Shown: positions 19,902-26,879 of the stretch, one piece after another
Numbering within the stretch: the stretch's first letter is position 1
How the letters are laid out: the number at the start of each line of letters is the position of its first letter
Notes under the pieces: generated by a model
Told to the model about the DNA's origin: nothing
The model's input: only the letters and a program-made list of their open reading frames with translations
Database searches by the model: none
Position numbers and translations under genes: made by a program
Assembly (NCBI RefSeq): GCF_001591365.1
Contig: NZ_BCUT01000007.1
Coordinates: forward strand, 248,001 to 312,000
From: Variovorax paradoxus NBRC 15149
GTDB lineage: Bacteria; Pseudomonadota; Gammaproteobacteria; Burkholderiales; Burkholderiaceae_C
DNA: 64,000 nucleotides
Direction: 5' to 3'

Positions 19902-20457
19902 TGTCGCCCTGTTCGCGCTGATCAACGCCAGTGCCGCGGCGCCGGCGTGGAGCATCCATTTCGCTCGCTTCGCGTCCGACGTGCTGCCGGCGCTGCTGGC
20001 CGCCGCGATCATCGGCGCCGCGGTGGTCGACCGCCGCCTGCGCTATGCCTGCTTCACCGCGCTGGTCAGCGTGCTGGCGGTCTGGATCTTCGTGAACGTG
20101 TTCCGCTCGGCCATGCCGTTCCAGCGGCCCGCCTTCTACGGGCTGGGAATCCAGTGGGCGCCGCAAGGCGCGCGGCCGGGCTTTCCGAGCCTGCATGCCG
20201 CCTGCACCTTCGCGGCAGCGTTCTCGCTGTGGTGCCTGCCGTGGCGCGCGCCCATGCTGGCGGCGCTGGCGGTGGCCGCGGTGGTCGGCTGGAGCCGCGT
20301 GTTCCTCGGGCTGCACTTTCCGTTCGACGTGGTCGCGGGGGTGATGCTGGCCGCCCTGGTGTCGATCGTGGTGGAGCGCGGCGTGAGCCGGCCGCTCAAC
20401 CTGGCGCTCAGGGCCTTCATGCGGCCCCGCTTGAGGGCGAGACGGGCGCGAACCTGA
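19888..20457 (+). CDS. PAP2-family phosphatase, BcrC/undecaprenyl-diphosphatase-like (second of two)
   Basis: 189 residues from the ATG at 19888 (MQGLDVALFALINASAAAPA); this start overlaps the first PAP2 gene. Motifs: FRSAMPFQRP ending at R80-P81, FPSLHA with S101-H103, and SRVFLGLHFPFDVVAG with R137, H143 and D147. The short length and the opening LFALINA resemble BcrC-type undecaprenyl-pyrophosphate phosphatases, which recycle the lipid carrier and donate phosphate in some lipid A pathways. Stop codon lies inside the direct-repeat region of the eptA promoter. Confidence 0.93.
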   Translation: MQGLDVALFALINASAAAPAWSIHFARFASDVLPALLAAAIIGAAVVDRRLRYACFTALVSVLAVWIFVNVFRSAMPFQRPAFYGLGIQWAPQGARPGFPSLHAACTFAAAFSLWCLPWRAPMLAALAVAAVVGWSRVFLGLHFPFDVVAGVMLAALVSIVVERGVSRPLNLALRAFMRPRLRARRART

Positions 20458-20508
20458 ACGCTGGCTGAACGCGCAATTCAGGCTGGCTTCAGTTGCGCTT
20501 TCTACAGT
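20454..20508 (+). promoter_or_regulatory. Double CTGAA/TTCAG operator and -10-like element before eptA
   Basis: CTGAAC occurs at 20454 and 20465, and TTCAG at 20477 and 20488: two pairs of 11-base direct repeats facing each other. A TACAGT -10-like hexamer begins at 20503, 15 bases after the start of the last TTCAG, just as upstream of the first PAP2 gene. The -10 ends only 6 bases before the annotated eptA ATG, so the transcript may begin at or very near the start codon. Confidence 0.75.
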
Positions 20509-20514
20509 CGGTAG

Positions 20515-22266
20515 ATGTCATTTTCAAGAATCGAACCCACGCCGGGACGGGACGTGGGTGCGCTGGCGGCCGGCGCCTCCTTCCTGGCACCCGCGCGCGC
20601 GCTGTGGGCGCGCATCGACCTGTGGCTCGCGCGGCCCCGCTCGGCGCAGCGCGTGGTCGTCTGGCTTGCCCTCTACCTTGCCGTGGCCGCCAACTGGCCG
20701 CTCTGGAACGAGCTCGCGCGCATCGGCGGCGCACCCAGCACCTACCTGCCCACGAGCGCCGCCATGGGGGTGCTCATGGTGTGCGCCACGGTGGCGCTGC
20801 TGTCCTTCACGGCCTGGTCGCGCTGGATGAAGCCCTTGTGGTTCGCGGTGGTGCTGCTGGCGGCCTTCGTGCAGCACTACATGATCGAGTACCGCGTGGT
20901 GATGGATCCGACCATGATCGCCAACGTGCTGCAGACCGACCCGAACGAGGCGCGCGACCTCATGAGCTGGCGCATGGCCTACCACGTGCTGCTGGTGGCG
21001 CTGCTGCCCGCGCTGGCGCTCTGGCGCGCGCGCATCATGCCGATGCGCTTTTTCTCCAAGCTCTGGCGCAACGTGGCGCTGCTGCTGCTGGCGGTGGCGC
21101 TCGCCCTGGTGGCCGCGGTGTCGATGAACCGGCAGCTCGCGCCGCTGATGCGCAACAACGTCCACCTGCGCTACATGATGAACCCGGTTGCAAGCCTCTA
21201 TTCGGCCGGCTCGGTGGTCATCAAGCCGATGTTCAAGCGCAGCCGCAAGCTGATTCCCATCACGGCCGGAACGGCGCTGGGCGCGAGCTACGCGGGCCAG
21301 GCGCGGCCGCCGATGTTCGTGCTGGTGGTGGGCGAGACCGCGCGGGCCGACCACTTCGGCCTCAACGGCTATGCGCGCAACACCACACCCGAGCTGGCGG
21401 CGCGCGGCGTGCTGAGCTATCGCGATGTGCATTCGTGCGGCACCAACACGCTGGCTTCGGTGCCGTGCATGTTCTCGCCGCTGGGCAAGCAGGGCTACGA
21501 ATCGCGCAGCGACGACTATGAAAACCTGGTCGACGTGCTGCAGGCCGCCGGGCTGGCGGTGCTGTGGCTCGACAACCAGGCCGGATGCAAGGACGTGTGC
21601 ACGCGCATTCCCAACGCCTCCGCCTTCGACAGCCTCACGCCCGCGCAGAAGAGCGCGCTGTGCGACGGCGAGGAATGCCTGGACGACGTCATGCTCAAGG
21701 GGCTGGACGAGCGCATTGCCGCGCTGCCCGCCGAGCGCCGCGCCAAGGGCGTGGTGCTGGTCATGCACCAGATGGGCAGCCACGGGCCGGCCTACTACAA
21801 GCGCTCCGCGCCGGAGATCAAGCGCTTCCTGCCCGAGTGCAAGACCAATGCGCTGGCCGAATGCGGCCATGCGGAGCTGCAGAACGTCTACGACAACTCG
21901 ATTGCGCAGACCGATCATTTCCTGGGCCAGACCATCGACTGGCTCAAGGCGCAGTCCGGCCAGTACGACCCGGCCCTGCTCTACGTGAGCGACCATGGCG
22001 AATCGCTCGGCGAATACGGCCTGTTCCTGCATGGCGTGCCCTACAGCTTCGCACCCGAGGCGCAGAAGCACGTGCCCATGGTCACCTGGTTCAGCCCCGG
22101 CATGAACGAGCGCCGCAAGCTGTCGCGCTCGTGCATGGAAGCGGGGCTCGATGCGCCGCTCACGCACGACAACCTCTACCACACGGTGCTGGGGCTGATG
22201 GACGTGAGCAATCCCACCTACAAGCCCGGCCTGGACGCGCTCGCATCCTGCCGAGGCAAGGCCTGA
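20515..22266 (+). CDS. eptA: Phosphoethanolamine transferase, EptA/MCR-like, acting on lipid A
   Basis: 583 residues: an N-terminal part with about five membrane helices (residues 45-205), then a periplasmic alkaline-phosphatase-like domain. The nucleophile is T275 in VVGETARADHFGLNGYARN; other hallmarks are DVHSCGTNTLASVPCMFSPL, MHQMGSHGPAYYKRS and YVSDHGESLGEYGLFLHG, with the zinc-binding Asp/His. Paired cysteines of the catalytic domain (CKDVC, CDGEEC) are present. It moves phosphoethanolamine onto lipid A and lowers affinity for cationic peptides such as polymyxin. The ATG at 20515 lacks a Shine-Dalgarno sequence; a GTG at 20554 is an alternative. Confidence 0.93.
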   Translation: MSFSRIEPTPGRDVGALAAGASFLAPARALWARIDLWLARPRSAQRVVVWLALYLAVAANWPLWNELARIGGAPSTYLPTSAAMGVLMVCATVALLSFTAWSRWMKPLWFAVVLLAAFVQHYMIEYRVVMDPTMIANVLQTDPNEARDLMSWRMAYHVLLVALLPALALWRARIMPMRFFSKLWRNVALLLLAVALALVAAVSMNRQLAPLMRNNVHLRYMMNPVASLYSAGSVVIKPMFKRSRKLIPITAGTALGASYAGQARPPMFVLVVGETARADHFGLNGYARNTTPELAARGVLSYRDVHSCGTNTLASVPCMFSPLGKQGYESRSDDYENLVDVLQAAGLAVLWLDNQAGCKDVCTRIPNASAFDSLTPAQKSALCDGEECLDDVMLKGLDERIAALPAERRAKGVVLVMHQMGSHGPAYYKRSAPEIKRFLPECKTNALAECGHAELQNVYDNSIAQTDHFLGQTIDWLKAQSGQYDPALLYVSDHGESLGEYGLFLHGVPYSFAPEAQKHVPMVTWFSPGMNERRKLSRSCMEAGLDAPLTHDNLYHTVLGLMDVSNPTYKPGLDALASCRGKA

Positions 22267-22279
22267 GGCGCTGGGCTAT

Positions 22280-22861
22280 TTATTTCTTCTCGCGCGGCAG
22301 ACGCCCCATCAGGAAGAACTCGGTGTTCGGCTGCATGCCGCTGAAGCTCGCGAGGCGGTTGCTCAGGCCGAAGAAGGCGGTGATGGAGGCGATGTCCCAG
22401 ATGTCCTCGTCGTCGAAGCCGTGGGCATGCAGCGCGGCGAAGTCCGCGTCCTCGACTTCGTGCGAGCGTTCGCAGACCTTCATCGCAAAGTCGAGCATGG
22501 CGCGCTGGCGCGGCGTGATGTCGGCCTTGCGGTAATTCACCGCCACCTGGTCGGCCACCAGCGGCTTCTTCTCGTAGATGCGCAGCAGCGCGCCGTGCGC
22601 CACCACGCAGTAGAGGCAGCGGTTGGCCGCGCTGGTGGTGGTGACGATCATCTCGCGGTCGCCCTTGGTGAGCGAGCCTTCCTCCTTCAGCATCAGCGCG
22701 TCGTGGTAGGCGAAGAAGGCGCGCCACTCGGCCGGGCGGCGCGCCAGCGCGAGGAACACGTTGGGCACGAAGCCGGCTTTTTCCTGCACCGCGAGGATCG
22801 CGGTGCGGATGTCTTCCGGCAGGTCTTTCAGCTCGGCGAGGGGGTAGCGGTCTGTGGCCAT
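22280..22861 (-). CDS. Peroxidase-related carboxymuconolactone decarboxylase/AhpD-family protein
   Basis: 193 residues. AhpD-fold redox site ANRCLYCVVAHG with C82, C85 and H89, preceded by GFVPNVFLALARRPAEWRAF. The pattern fits the uncharacterised peroxidase-related subgroup of the family, thought to use the CxxC pair in peroxide reduction; physiological partner unknown. Convergent with eptA, 13 bases away. Its upstream region holds a 22-base operator-like dyad, so expression is probably repressor-controlled. Confidence 0.92.
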   Translation of the reverse strand: MATDRYPLAELKDLPEDIRTAILAVQEKAGFVPNVFLALARRPAEWRAFFAYHDALMLKEEGSLTKGDREMIVTTTSAANRCLYCVVAHGALLRIYEKKPLVADQVAVNYRKADITPRQRAMLDFAMKVCERSHEVEDADFAALHAHGFDDEDIWDIASITAFFGLSNRLASFSGMQPNTEFFLMGRLPREKK

Positions 22862-22892
22862 ATCGTCTCCGGTGCGGGTTGTCTCGATGGGC

Positions 22893-22914
22893 CATCATAG
22901 TTTTTACTACGATG
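22893..22914 (-). promoter_or_regulatory. Operator-like inverted repeat upstream of the AhpD-family gene
   Basis: Reading the plus strand, CATCATAGT (22893-22901) and ACTACGATG (22906-22914) form a dyad with 8 of 9 pairs and a four-base T spacer. It lies 32 bases upstream of the gene's start, in a pocket richer in A and T than its surroundings, as expected for a repressor site overlapping a promoter. The regulator is not identifiable. Confidence 0.6.
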
Positions 22915-22934
22915 ACGTATGACCCGCGGCCCAC

Positions 22935-23050
22935 GCGACTGGCACAGCCAAATGCCAGGAACACCGCGGAACCGGCTTCGCCGGGCCGCTGGTGTTGCCC
23001 CCGGTGAGGGGGAGGGAGAAGCGACACGAAGTGCGCGAAGCCTGGGGGTG
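22935..23050. repeat. Structured intergenic element, probably a dispersed repeat
   Basis: Most of the 193-base gap 22862-23054 is a GC-rich stretch with nested dyads. ACACCGCGG...CCGGCTTCGCCGG...CCGCTGGTGT folds as a hairpin (22961-22995), followed by CCCCC and GGGGG runs (about 22998-23012) and AGCGACACGAAGTGCGCGAAG. I recall elements of this general form as recurrent intergenic repeats in Comamonadaceae, but only one copy lies in the window, so this is memory rather than proof. It follows the stop codon of the HAD gene transcribed toward it. Confidence 0.6.
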
Positions 23051-23054
23051 GGCC

Positions 23055-24323
23055 TTATTTCAGTGCCTTGCCCTGGGCTGCGCCGAGAGGCGTGTGCAGC
23101 TGCGAAGCCACCCACTGGCCGGTGTTGTCGTCGCGGCCCTGCAGCAGGTAGCGCGTGTCGGGCTTGCCGTAGTTCTGCACCGCCATGGCCGAGAACTTGC
23201 CGATGTCGGTCTTGGGGTCGCGCAGCCGGTTCACGATCAGCACCTTCTTCGTGTCGGCGAAGTCGGCCATCATGTTCTGGTCGCCCTCGCTGTCGCCCGC
23301 AATGAAGCTCGGGCCGTAGCCGTACTTGCTGACCAGGAAGCGCTGGATGTTCTTCGTCTTGCCGGGGCCCTGCGTCTGGTCGTAGCCGCGCCGGTACTCG
23401 GGCTGGATCACGCCGTTGGCGTCGCGCTCCAGCTCCATCGCCAGCACGCGGTCGGGCGGGTTGTTGTAGCCGAAGGCGGGGTTCGACGAAATCTCCTTGA
23501 TCACGTCGACGAAGGAGGCCGAGCACACCCACACGTCGAAGCCCGCGTTGCGGAAGGCGGCGTACAGCTCCTGCATCTCGGGCTGCAGCCGCAGGCCGTT
23601 CTTCCAGCTGACCGAGACCACGCCGGCCTGGCCCGGCAGCGCGGCCGGCGAGGTCCATTTCACCTTGGCCACGGGTTCCTTCAGCTGCCAGGCCACCGTG
23701 GCGGCCGTGAGCTTGCGCACCTGCGCTTCGGTCATGCCGACGAAGAGGTAGGTCACCCAGGGGTAGGCGGTGTCGTGGTCGAAGGTGTCGCCGATGGCTT
23801 CGTACAGGTAACGCACCTTGGTGGTGAAGGCGATGTAGTGCGGGCTGAGCTTCACCGCGGCCAGCGGCTGGCTGCCCTTGAGGCCGCTGTAGTTCTGGTA
23901 GAGCCAGGTGTAGCTGGCCACGATGTCGGGCACCACGCGGTCGATGCTGACCGGCTGGCCGGCCGCATTGTTGAAGGCCGGCAGGAAGTCCTTCTTCGGG
24001 ATGTTCTTGCGCAGCGCCACTTCGAGCTGCGCGGGCGTGGCGCCGAACACCAGGTTCTCGAGCTGGTAGATCAGCGAGGCTTCCTCGATGTCCAGGAACA
24101 CGCTGGTGTTGTCCCAGTCGAAGACCACGTAGGGCGGCCGGCCGGCGCTGTAGCCCGGGCTCGCCTTGCCGAGGCTGGCGATCAGGCCTTCGATCTGTGC
24201 CCGGTTGAAGGCGTCCCAGCGGCCGGGCGAAAGCGTGGTGGACGCAGAGGGGGCCAGGCTCGCGCAGCCCGTGGCGGCGAGTGCGGCGGCGAGCGGCGTG
24301 AGAAGAATCAGGCGGCGTTGCAT
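23055..24323 (-). CDS. HAD-superfamily phosphatase lipoprotein, phosphorylcholine-phosphatase-like
   Basis: 422 residues from the ATG at 24323 (AGGAA upstream); the longer frame to 24383 adds a non-signal extension. The N-terminus MQRRLILLTPLAAALAATGC is a lipoprotein signal with acceptor C20. HAD motif I is VVFDWDNTSVF with D69 and D71, motif II is VCSASFVDVIKE, and motif III is AGDSEGDQNMM. This layout resembles secreted phosphorylcholine/acid phosphatases of Pseudomonas type. It should act in the periplasm, anchored to a membrane; the substrate is a guess. Confidence 0.85.
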   Translation of the reverse strand: MQRRLILLTPLAAALAATGCASLAPSASTTLSPGRWDAFNRAQIEGLIASLGKASPGYSAGRPPYVVFDWDNTSVFLDIEEASLIYQLENLVFGATPAQLEVALRKNIPKKDFLPAFNNAAGQPVSIDRVVPDIVASYTWLYQNYSGLKGSQPLAAVKLSPHYIAFTTKVRYLYEAIGDTFDHDTAYPWVTYLFVGMTEAQVRKLTAATVAWQLKEPVAKVKWTSPAALPGQAGVVSVSWKNGLRLQPEMQELYAAFRNAGFDVWVCSASFVDVIKEISSNPAFGYNNPPDRVLAMELERDANGVIQPEYRRGYDQTQGPGKTKNIQRFLVSKYGYGPSFIAGDSEGDQNMMADFADTKKVLIVNRLRDPKTDIGKFSAMAVQNYGKPDTRYLLQGRDDNTGQWVASQLHTPLGAAQGKALK

Positions 24324-24427
24324 GGAGTTCCTGTTGTTGTGCGGCGTTGATGGAAGGCCGAGCGTAGAGAACGCTCGTGACACTTCGACAAAGGCCTACG
24401 CATCAGCCATGCCAGCCGGGGGCCGCT

Positions 24428-25690
24428 TCACAGGCCCTGGGCACGGATGCGGTCGTACTGCTGTTCGATGAAGGCCGCCACGCGGCGCACGAGCTCACGG
24501 TTGCCGCCGGACGCTTCGACGCTGGCCGCGGCCTGCACCGAAACGGTTTCTTCGGTCCGGCGGATGATGCGGTCCGCCTCTGCCGCCGACAGGCCGAAGT
24601 GGGGCGCCGCGGCACGCGCCAGCGCAAGGCTCGATGCATGCTGCCCCGGCAGGATGGCAAGCTCCTGGTAGCCCGTATGGCCGCCCAGCTGCATGACAAG
24701 ATCGAAGGCAGGCGCCAGGCGCCAGAGGCCGTCGCCCTGCCGCAGGGCGCCATGGTTCTTGACGTGGTCGTCGCTGTTGCCCACGGCCAGGTTGAACACC
24801 AGGCGGCGAAACAGCTCGGTCAGGTCTTCCTGCGGCCGCGCCGAGATGCGCCGCAGCAGCTGCGCGAGTTCGACATAGCTGCCGCGGCTGGATTCATAGG
24901 GCACATCGAGCAGTGCCGAGGCCGACAGGTAGTGGTGGCGCTGCTCGTCGTTCACGGGACCGCTTCGGTCGAAACGCTCCACCAGCAAGGCGTGGCCGGA
25001 CGCCAGGGGCTGCAGCAGGAAGGCAGGCACGCGGATGCCGCAGGCGCTGGCCAGCCACAGGGTGGCGGCCTCGATCACCTCCACGTCGTGGTCGTCGCCG
25101 CGCGAGGAAAACTTGGCGATGTAGCGCCGTCCTTCATGCGCAAAGGCCGCCTTGGGGCGCGCGCCGCCCAGGCTGCCGCCGCGCAGCAGCAGGTGCATGT
25201 CGGGCCCGATCTCCATGCCTTCCTCGACGCGGTGCGAGGCTTCGGCAAGTTCCTCCAGCGACCAGAGCATGGAGGGCGGTTCTTCGCTCTGGATGGGCAA
25301 TGACTCGGCGAACACCATCGCACCGATGCGGTCCTCGTTGGTCAGCAGCAGCGCGTCGATGTCCGACAGGGGTTTGCCGTGCCGGATCTCAAGCACCTTG
25401 CGTCCCCAGCTGTCGGGCAGGGCATCGCGCAGCGTGAGCGGCATGGCGCCGCCCTCGCGGATGCGCCGCTCCGCAAGCGCGAAAGCGGCATCGCGCAGCG
25501 GCAGGTGCTCGGGGTTGAGCGGCATGGCCGCGGGGTCTTGGAGGTAGCGCCGGCCATAGGCGAATTCGCCCGACTCCACGACGCCGCGGCGAACGAGCTT
25601 CATCAGGCCGGCAGGCTGCACCTCGCCGCCCGTGTGGCGCGCGAGCCCGACGTAGATGCGCCGCTCGTCCCCGGCCTCGTCAGAAATCAC
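24428..25690 (-). CDS. hipA: HipA-like kinase toxin
   Basis: 420 residues, the usual HipA length. The Gly-rich loop LRGGSLGGARPKAAF (about 169-183) includes S173, at the place of HipA's autophosphorylated serine. The ATP-binding lysine is K193 (YIAKFSS). The catalytic loop is VGNSDDHVKNHG with D307/D308 and N312, and the metal-binding D330 lies in LAPAFDLV. HipA kinases phosphorylate aminoacyl-tRNA synthetases or other targets and cause growth arrest unless bound by HipB. It overlaps hipB by 11 bases. The N-terminal subdomain is fused, not split as in HipST. Confidence 0.93.
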   Translation of the reverse strand: MISDEAGDERRIYVGLARHTGGEVQPAGLMKLVRRGVVESGEFAYGRRYLQDPAAMPLNPEHLPLRDAAFALAERRIREGGAMPLTLRDALPDSWGRKVLEIRHGKPLSDIDALLLTNEDRIGAMVFAESLPIQSEEPPSMLWSLEELAEASHRVEEGMEIGPDMHLLLRGGSLGGARPKAAFAHEGRRYIAKFSSRGDDHDVEVIEAATLWLASACGIRVPAFLLQPLASGHALLVERFDRSGPVNDEQRHHYLSASALLDVPYESSRGSYVELAQLLRRISARPQEDLTELFRRLVFNLAVGNSDDHVKNHGALRQGDGLWRLAPAFDLVMQLGGHTGYQELAILPGQHASSLALARAAAPHFGLSAAEADRIIRRTEETVSVQAAASVEASGGNRELVRRVAAFIEQQYDRIRAQGL

Positions 25691-26024
25691 GCTCGTCCTC
25701 CGCGATCACCCCGGCGGGCCCGCGTGCGGCGGACCTGCGGACGCGGCGCCTGGCGGTCAGGCCCGCGGGTGCGGGAGCCAACACGTCGAGCGAATCGATC
25801 TCGCCGAACAGCCACAGCGCGTGGGCCAGCAAGCCGATGCTGGTCGCGGGCTTGCCCGATTCGAGCGAGCGCAGGGTGGTGGGCGAGCACAGCAGGCGCT
25901 CGGCCATTTCCGCGATCGTCCAGCCGCGATGCACCCGGTGCGCACGAAGGCGCAGGCCGAGATTCCTCAAGGGCTCAGCGGTCTGCTGGGGCAGGGCGGA
26001 AAGGCTGTTGCTGCTTCTCGGCAT
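25680..26024 (-). CDS. hipB: HipB-like antitoxin, Xre-family DNA-binding protein
   Basis: 114 residues from the ATG at 26024; a TTG one codon earlier is also possible. The helix-turn-helix is LRAHRVHRGWTIAEMAERLL then CSPTTLRSLESGKPATSIG (about residues 27-66), in the Xre class. A basic tail (TARRRVRRSA) follows the domain. It should bind both HipA and the 25-base palindrome 9 bases upstream of its start and so control the operon. The start region lacks a Shine-Dalgarno sequence, compatible with a very short leader. Confidence 0.9.
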   Translation of the reverse strand: MPRSSNSLSALPQQTAEPLRNLGLRLRAHRVHRGWTIAEMAERLLCSPTTLRSLESGKPATSIGLLAHALWLFGEIDSLDVLAPAPAGLTARRRVRRSAARGPAGVIAEDERDF

Positions 26025-26032
26025 CAATAAAA

Positions 26033-26057
26033 TGGCTATTAAACGGCTTAATAACCA
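26033..26057 (-). promoter_or_regulatory. hipBA operator palindrome
   Basis: TGGCTATTAA (26033-26042) and TTAATAACCA (26048-26057) pair at 9 of 10 positions around a 5-base spacer. It sits in an AT-rich pocket of about 50 bases that stands out from the GC-rich surroundings and lies just before the hipB start. Position and symmetry fit the HipB autoregulatory operator. Confidence 0.8.
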
Positions 26058-26093
26058 TTGTATTGACTATTTTTGATTCCCGCAAAGCCGCGG

Positions 26094-26879
26094 TCAGCCG
26101 GGCAAGGACGGTGCCGGTCGGCCGGGCTCGAGCACTGCAAGATCGCTCTCGTCCTTGAGCCCGACGCCGGTCAGCCCCCGGCGAAGGGATTCGCGCATCA
26201 GCCATGCGAGCTTGAGCGCCGCGGCTTCGCAGGGCAGGCCTTCGGGGCGCACGTTCGAGATGCAGTTTCGCTCGGCGTCGTGCCGGCCGCGCTTCGGCGA
26301 ATGGGTCAGGTAGATGCCGAGGCTGTCCGGCGAGCTGAGCCCCGGGCGCTCGCCGATCAGCATCACCGAGAGCGCAGCGCCGAACAGCTCGCCGACCTCA
26401 TCGGCCAGCGCCACGCGCGCCTGGGTGGCGATGACCACGGGAGAGAAGCGCGTCTCGGGCGGCAGCTGCGCGCGCAGCGCGGCGAGCAGCGGCGCGGCAT
26501 GTCGCGCCACCGCGAGCGAGGAGAGGCCGTCGCCGATGACGAGGCACACATCGCAATCGCCTTTTGCGGCGGCCCGCAGGCGCTGCGCATCCGCGGGGTC
26601 GAGCTGCCGGCCGAGGTCGGGGCGGCGCAGGTAGGTGGTGCGGTCTTCGGCGCGGCTGCGCGCCCGCATCACTTGCCAATGCTGTTGCTGCAGCGCGGCT
26701 TCGAGTGCATCGACGTCGAGCGCCGCATGGATGGCATCGCGCGCCATCGCGTGGGCCCAGCCGAAGCGCAGCGTCTCGTCGGTCGGCATGCCGGCGCCGG
26801 CGCGGCCCAGCGCCAGGCGCGCGGGCGTGGCCGAACGCCACTGCGCCCAGGGATTCGGCGTGACGGCGTCCTTGCTCAT
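26094..26879 (-). CDS. eutC: Ethanolamine ammonia-lyase small subunit
   Basis: 261 residues from the ATG at 26879, overlapping the eutB stop (ATGA). Characteristic stretches: TPARLALGRAGAGMPTDETL, AHAMARDAIHAALD, LRRPDLGRQLD, CLVIGDGLSSLAVARHA, MLIGERPGLSSPDSLGIYLT and RNCISNVRPEGL. EutC helps bind adenosylcobalamin in the EutBC complex that splits ethanolamine to acetaldehyde and ammonia. It ends 69 bases before hipB. No microcompartment shell genes are present, so this is the short, soluble-enzyme form of the pathway. Confidence 0.96.
   Translation of the reverse strand: MSKDAVTPNPWAQWRSATPARLALGRAGAGMPTDETLRFGWAHAMARDAIHAALDVDALEAALQQQHWQVMRARSRAEDRTTYLRRPDLGRQLDPADAQRLRAAAKGDCDVCLVIGDGLSSLAVARHAAPLLAALRAQLPPETRFSPVVIATQARVALADEVGELFGAALSVMLIGERPGLSSPDSLGIYLTHSPKRGRHDAERNCISNVRPEGLPCEAAALKLAWLMRESLRRGLTGVGLKDESDLAVLEPGRPAPSLPG

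Noticed and set aside
24359..24377. CGAGCG/CGCTCG hairpin upstream of the HAD lipoprotein gene
   Set aside because: Six-base stem without a T-run or clear position relative to a promoter; probably chance in GC-rich DNA.
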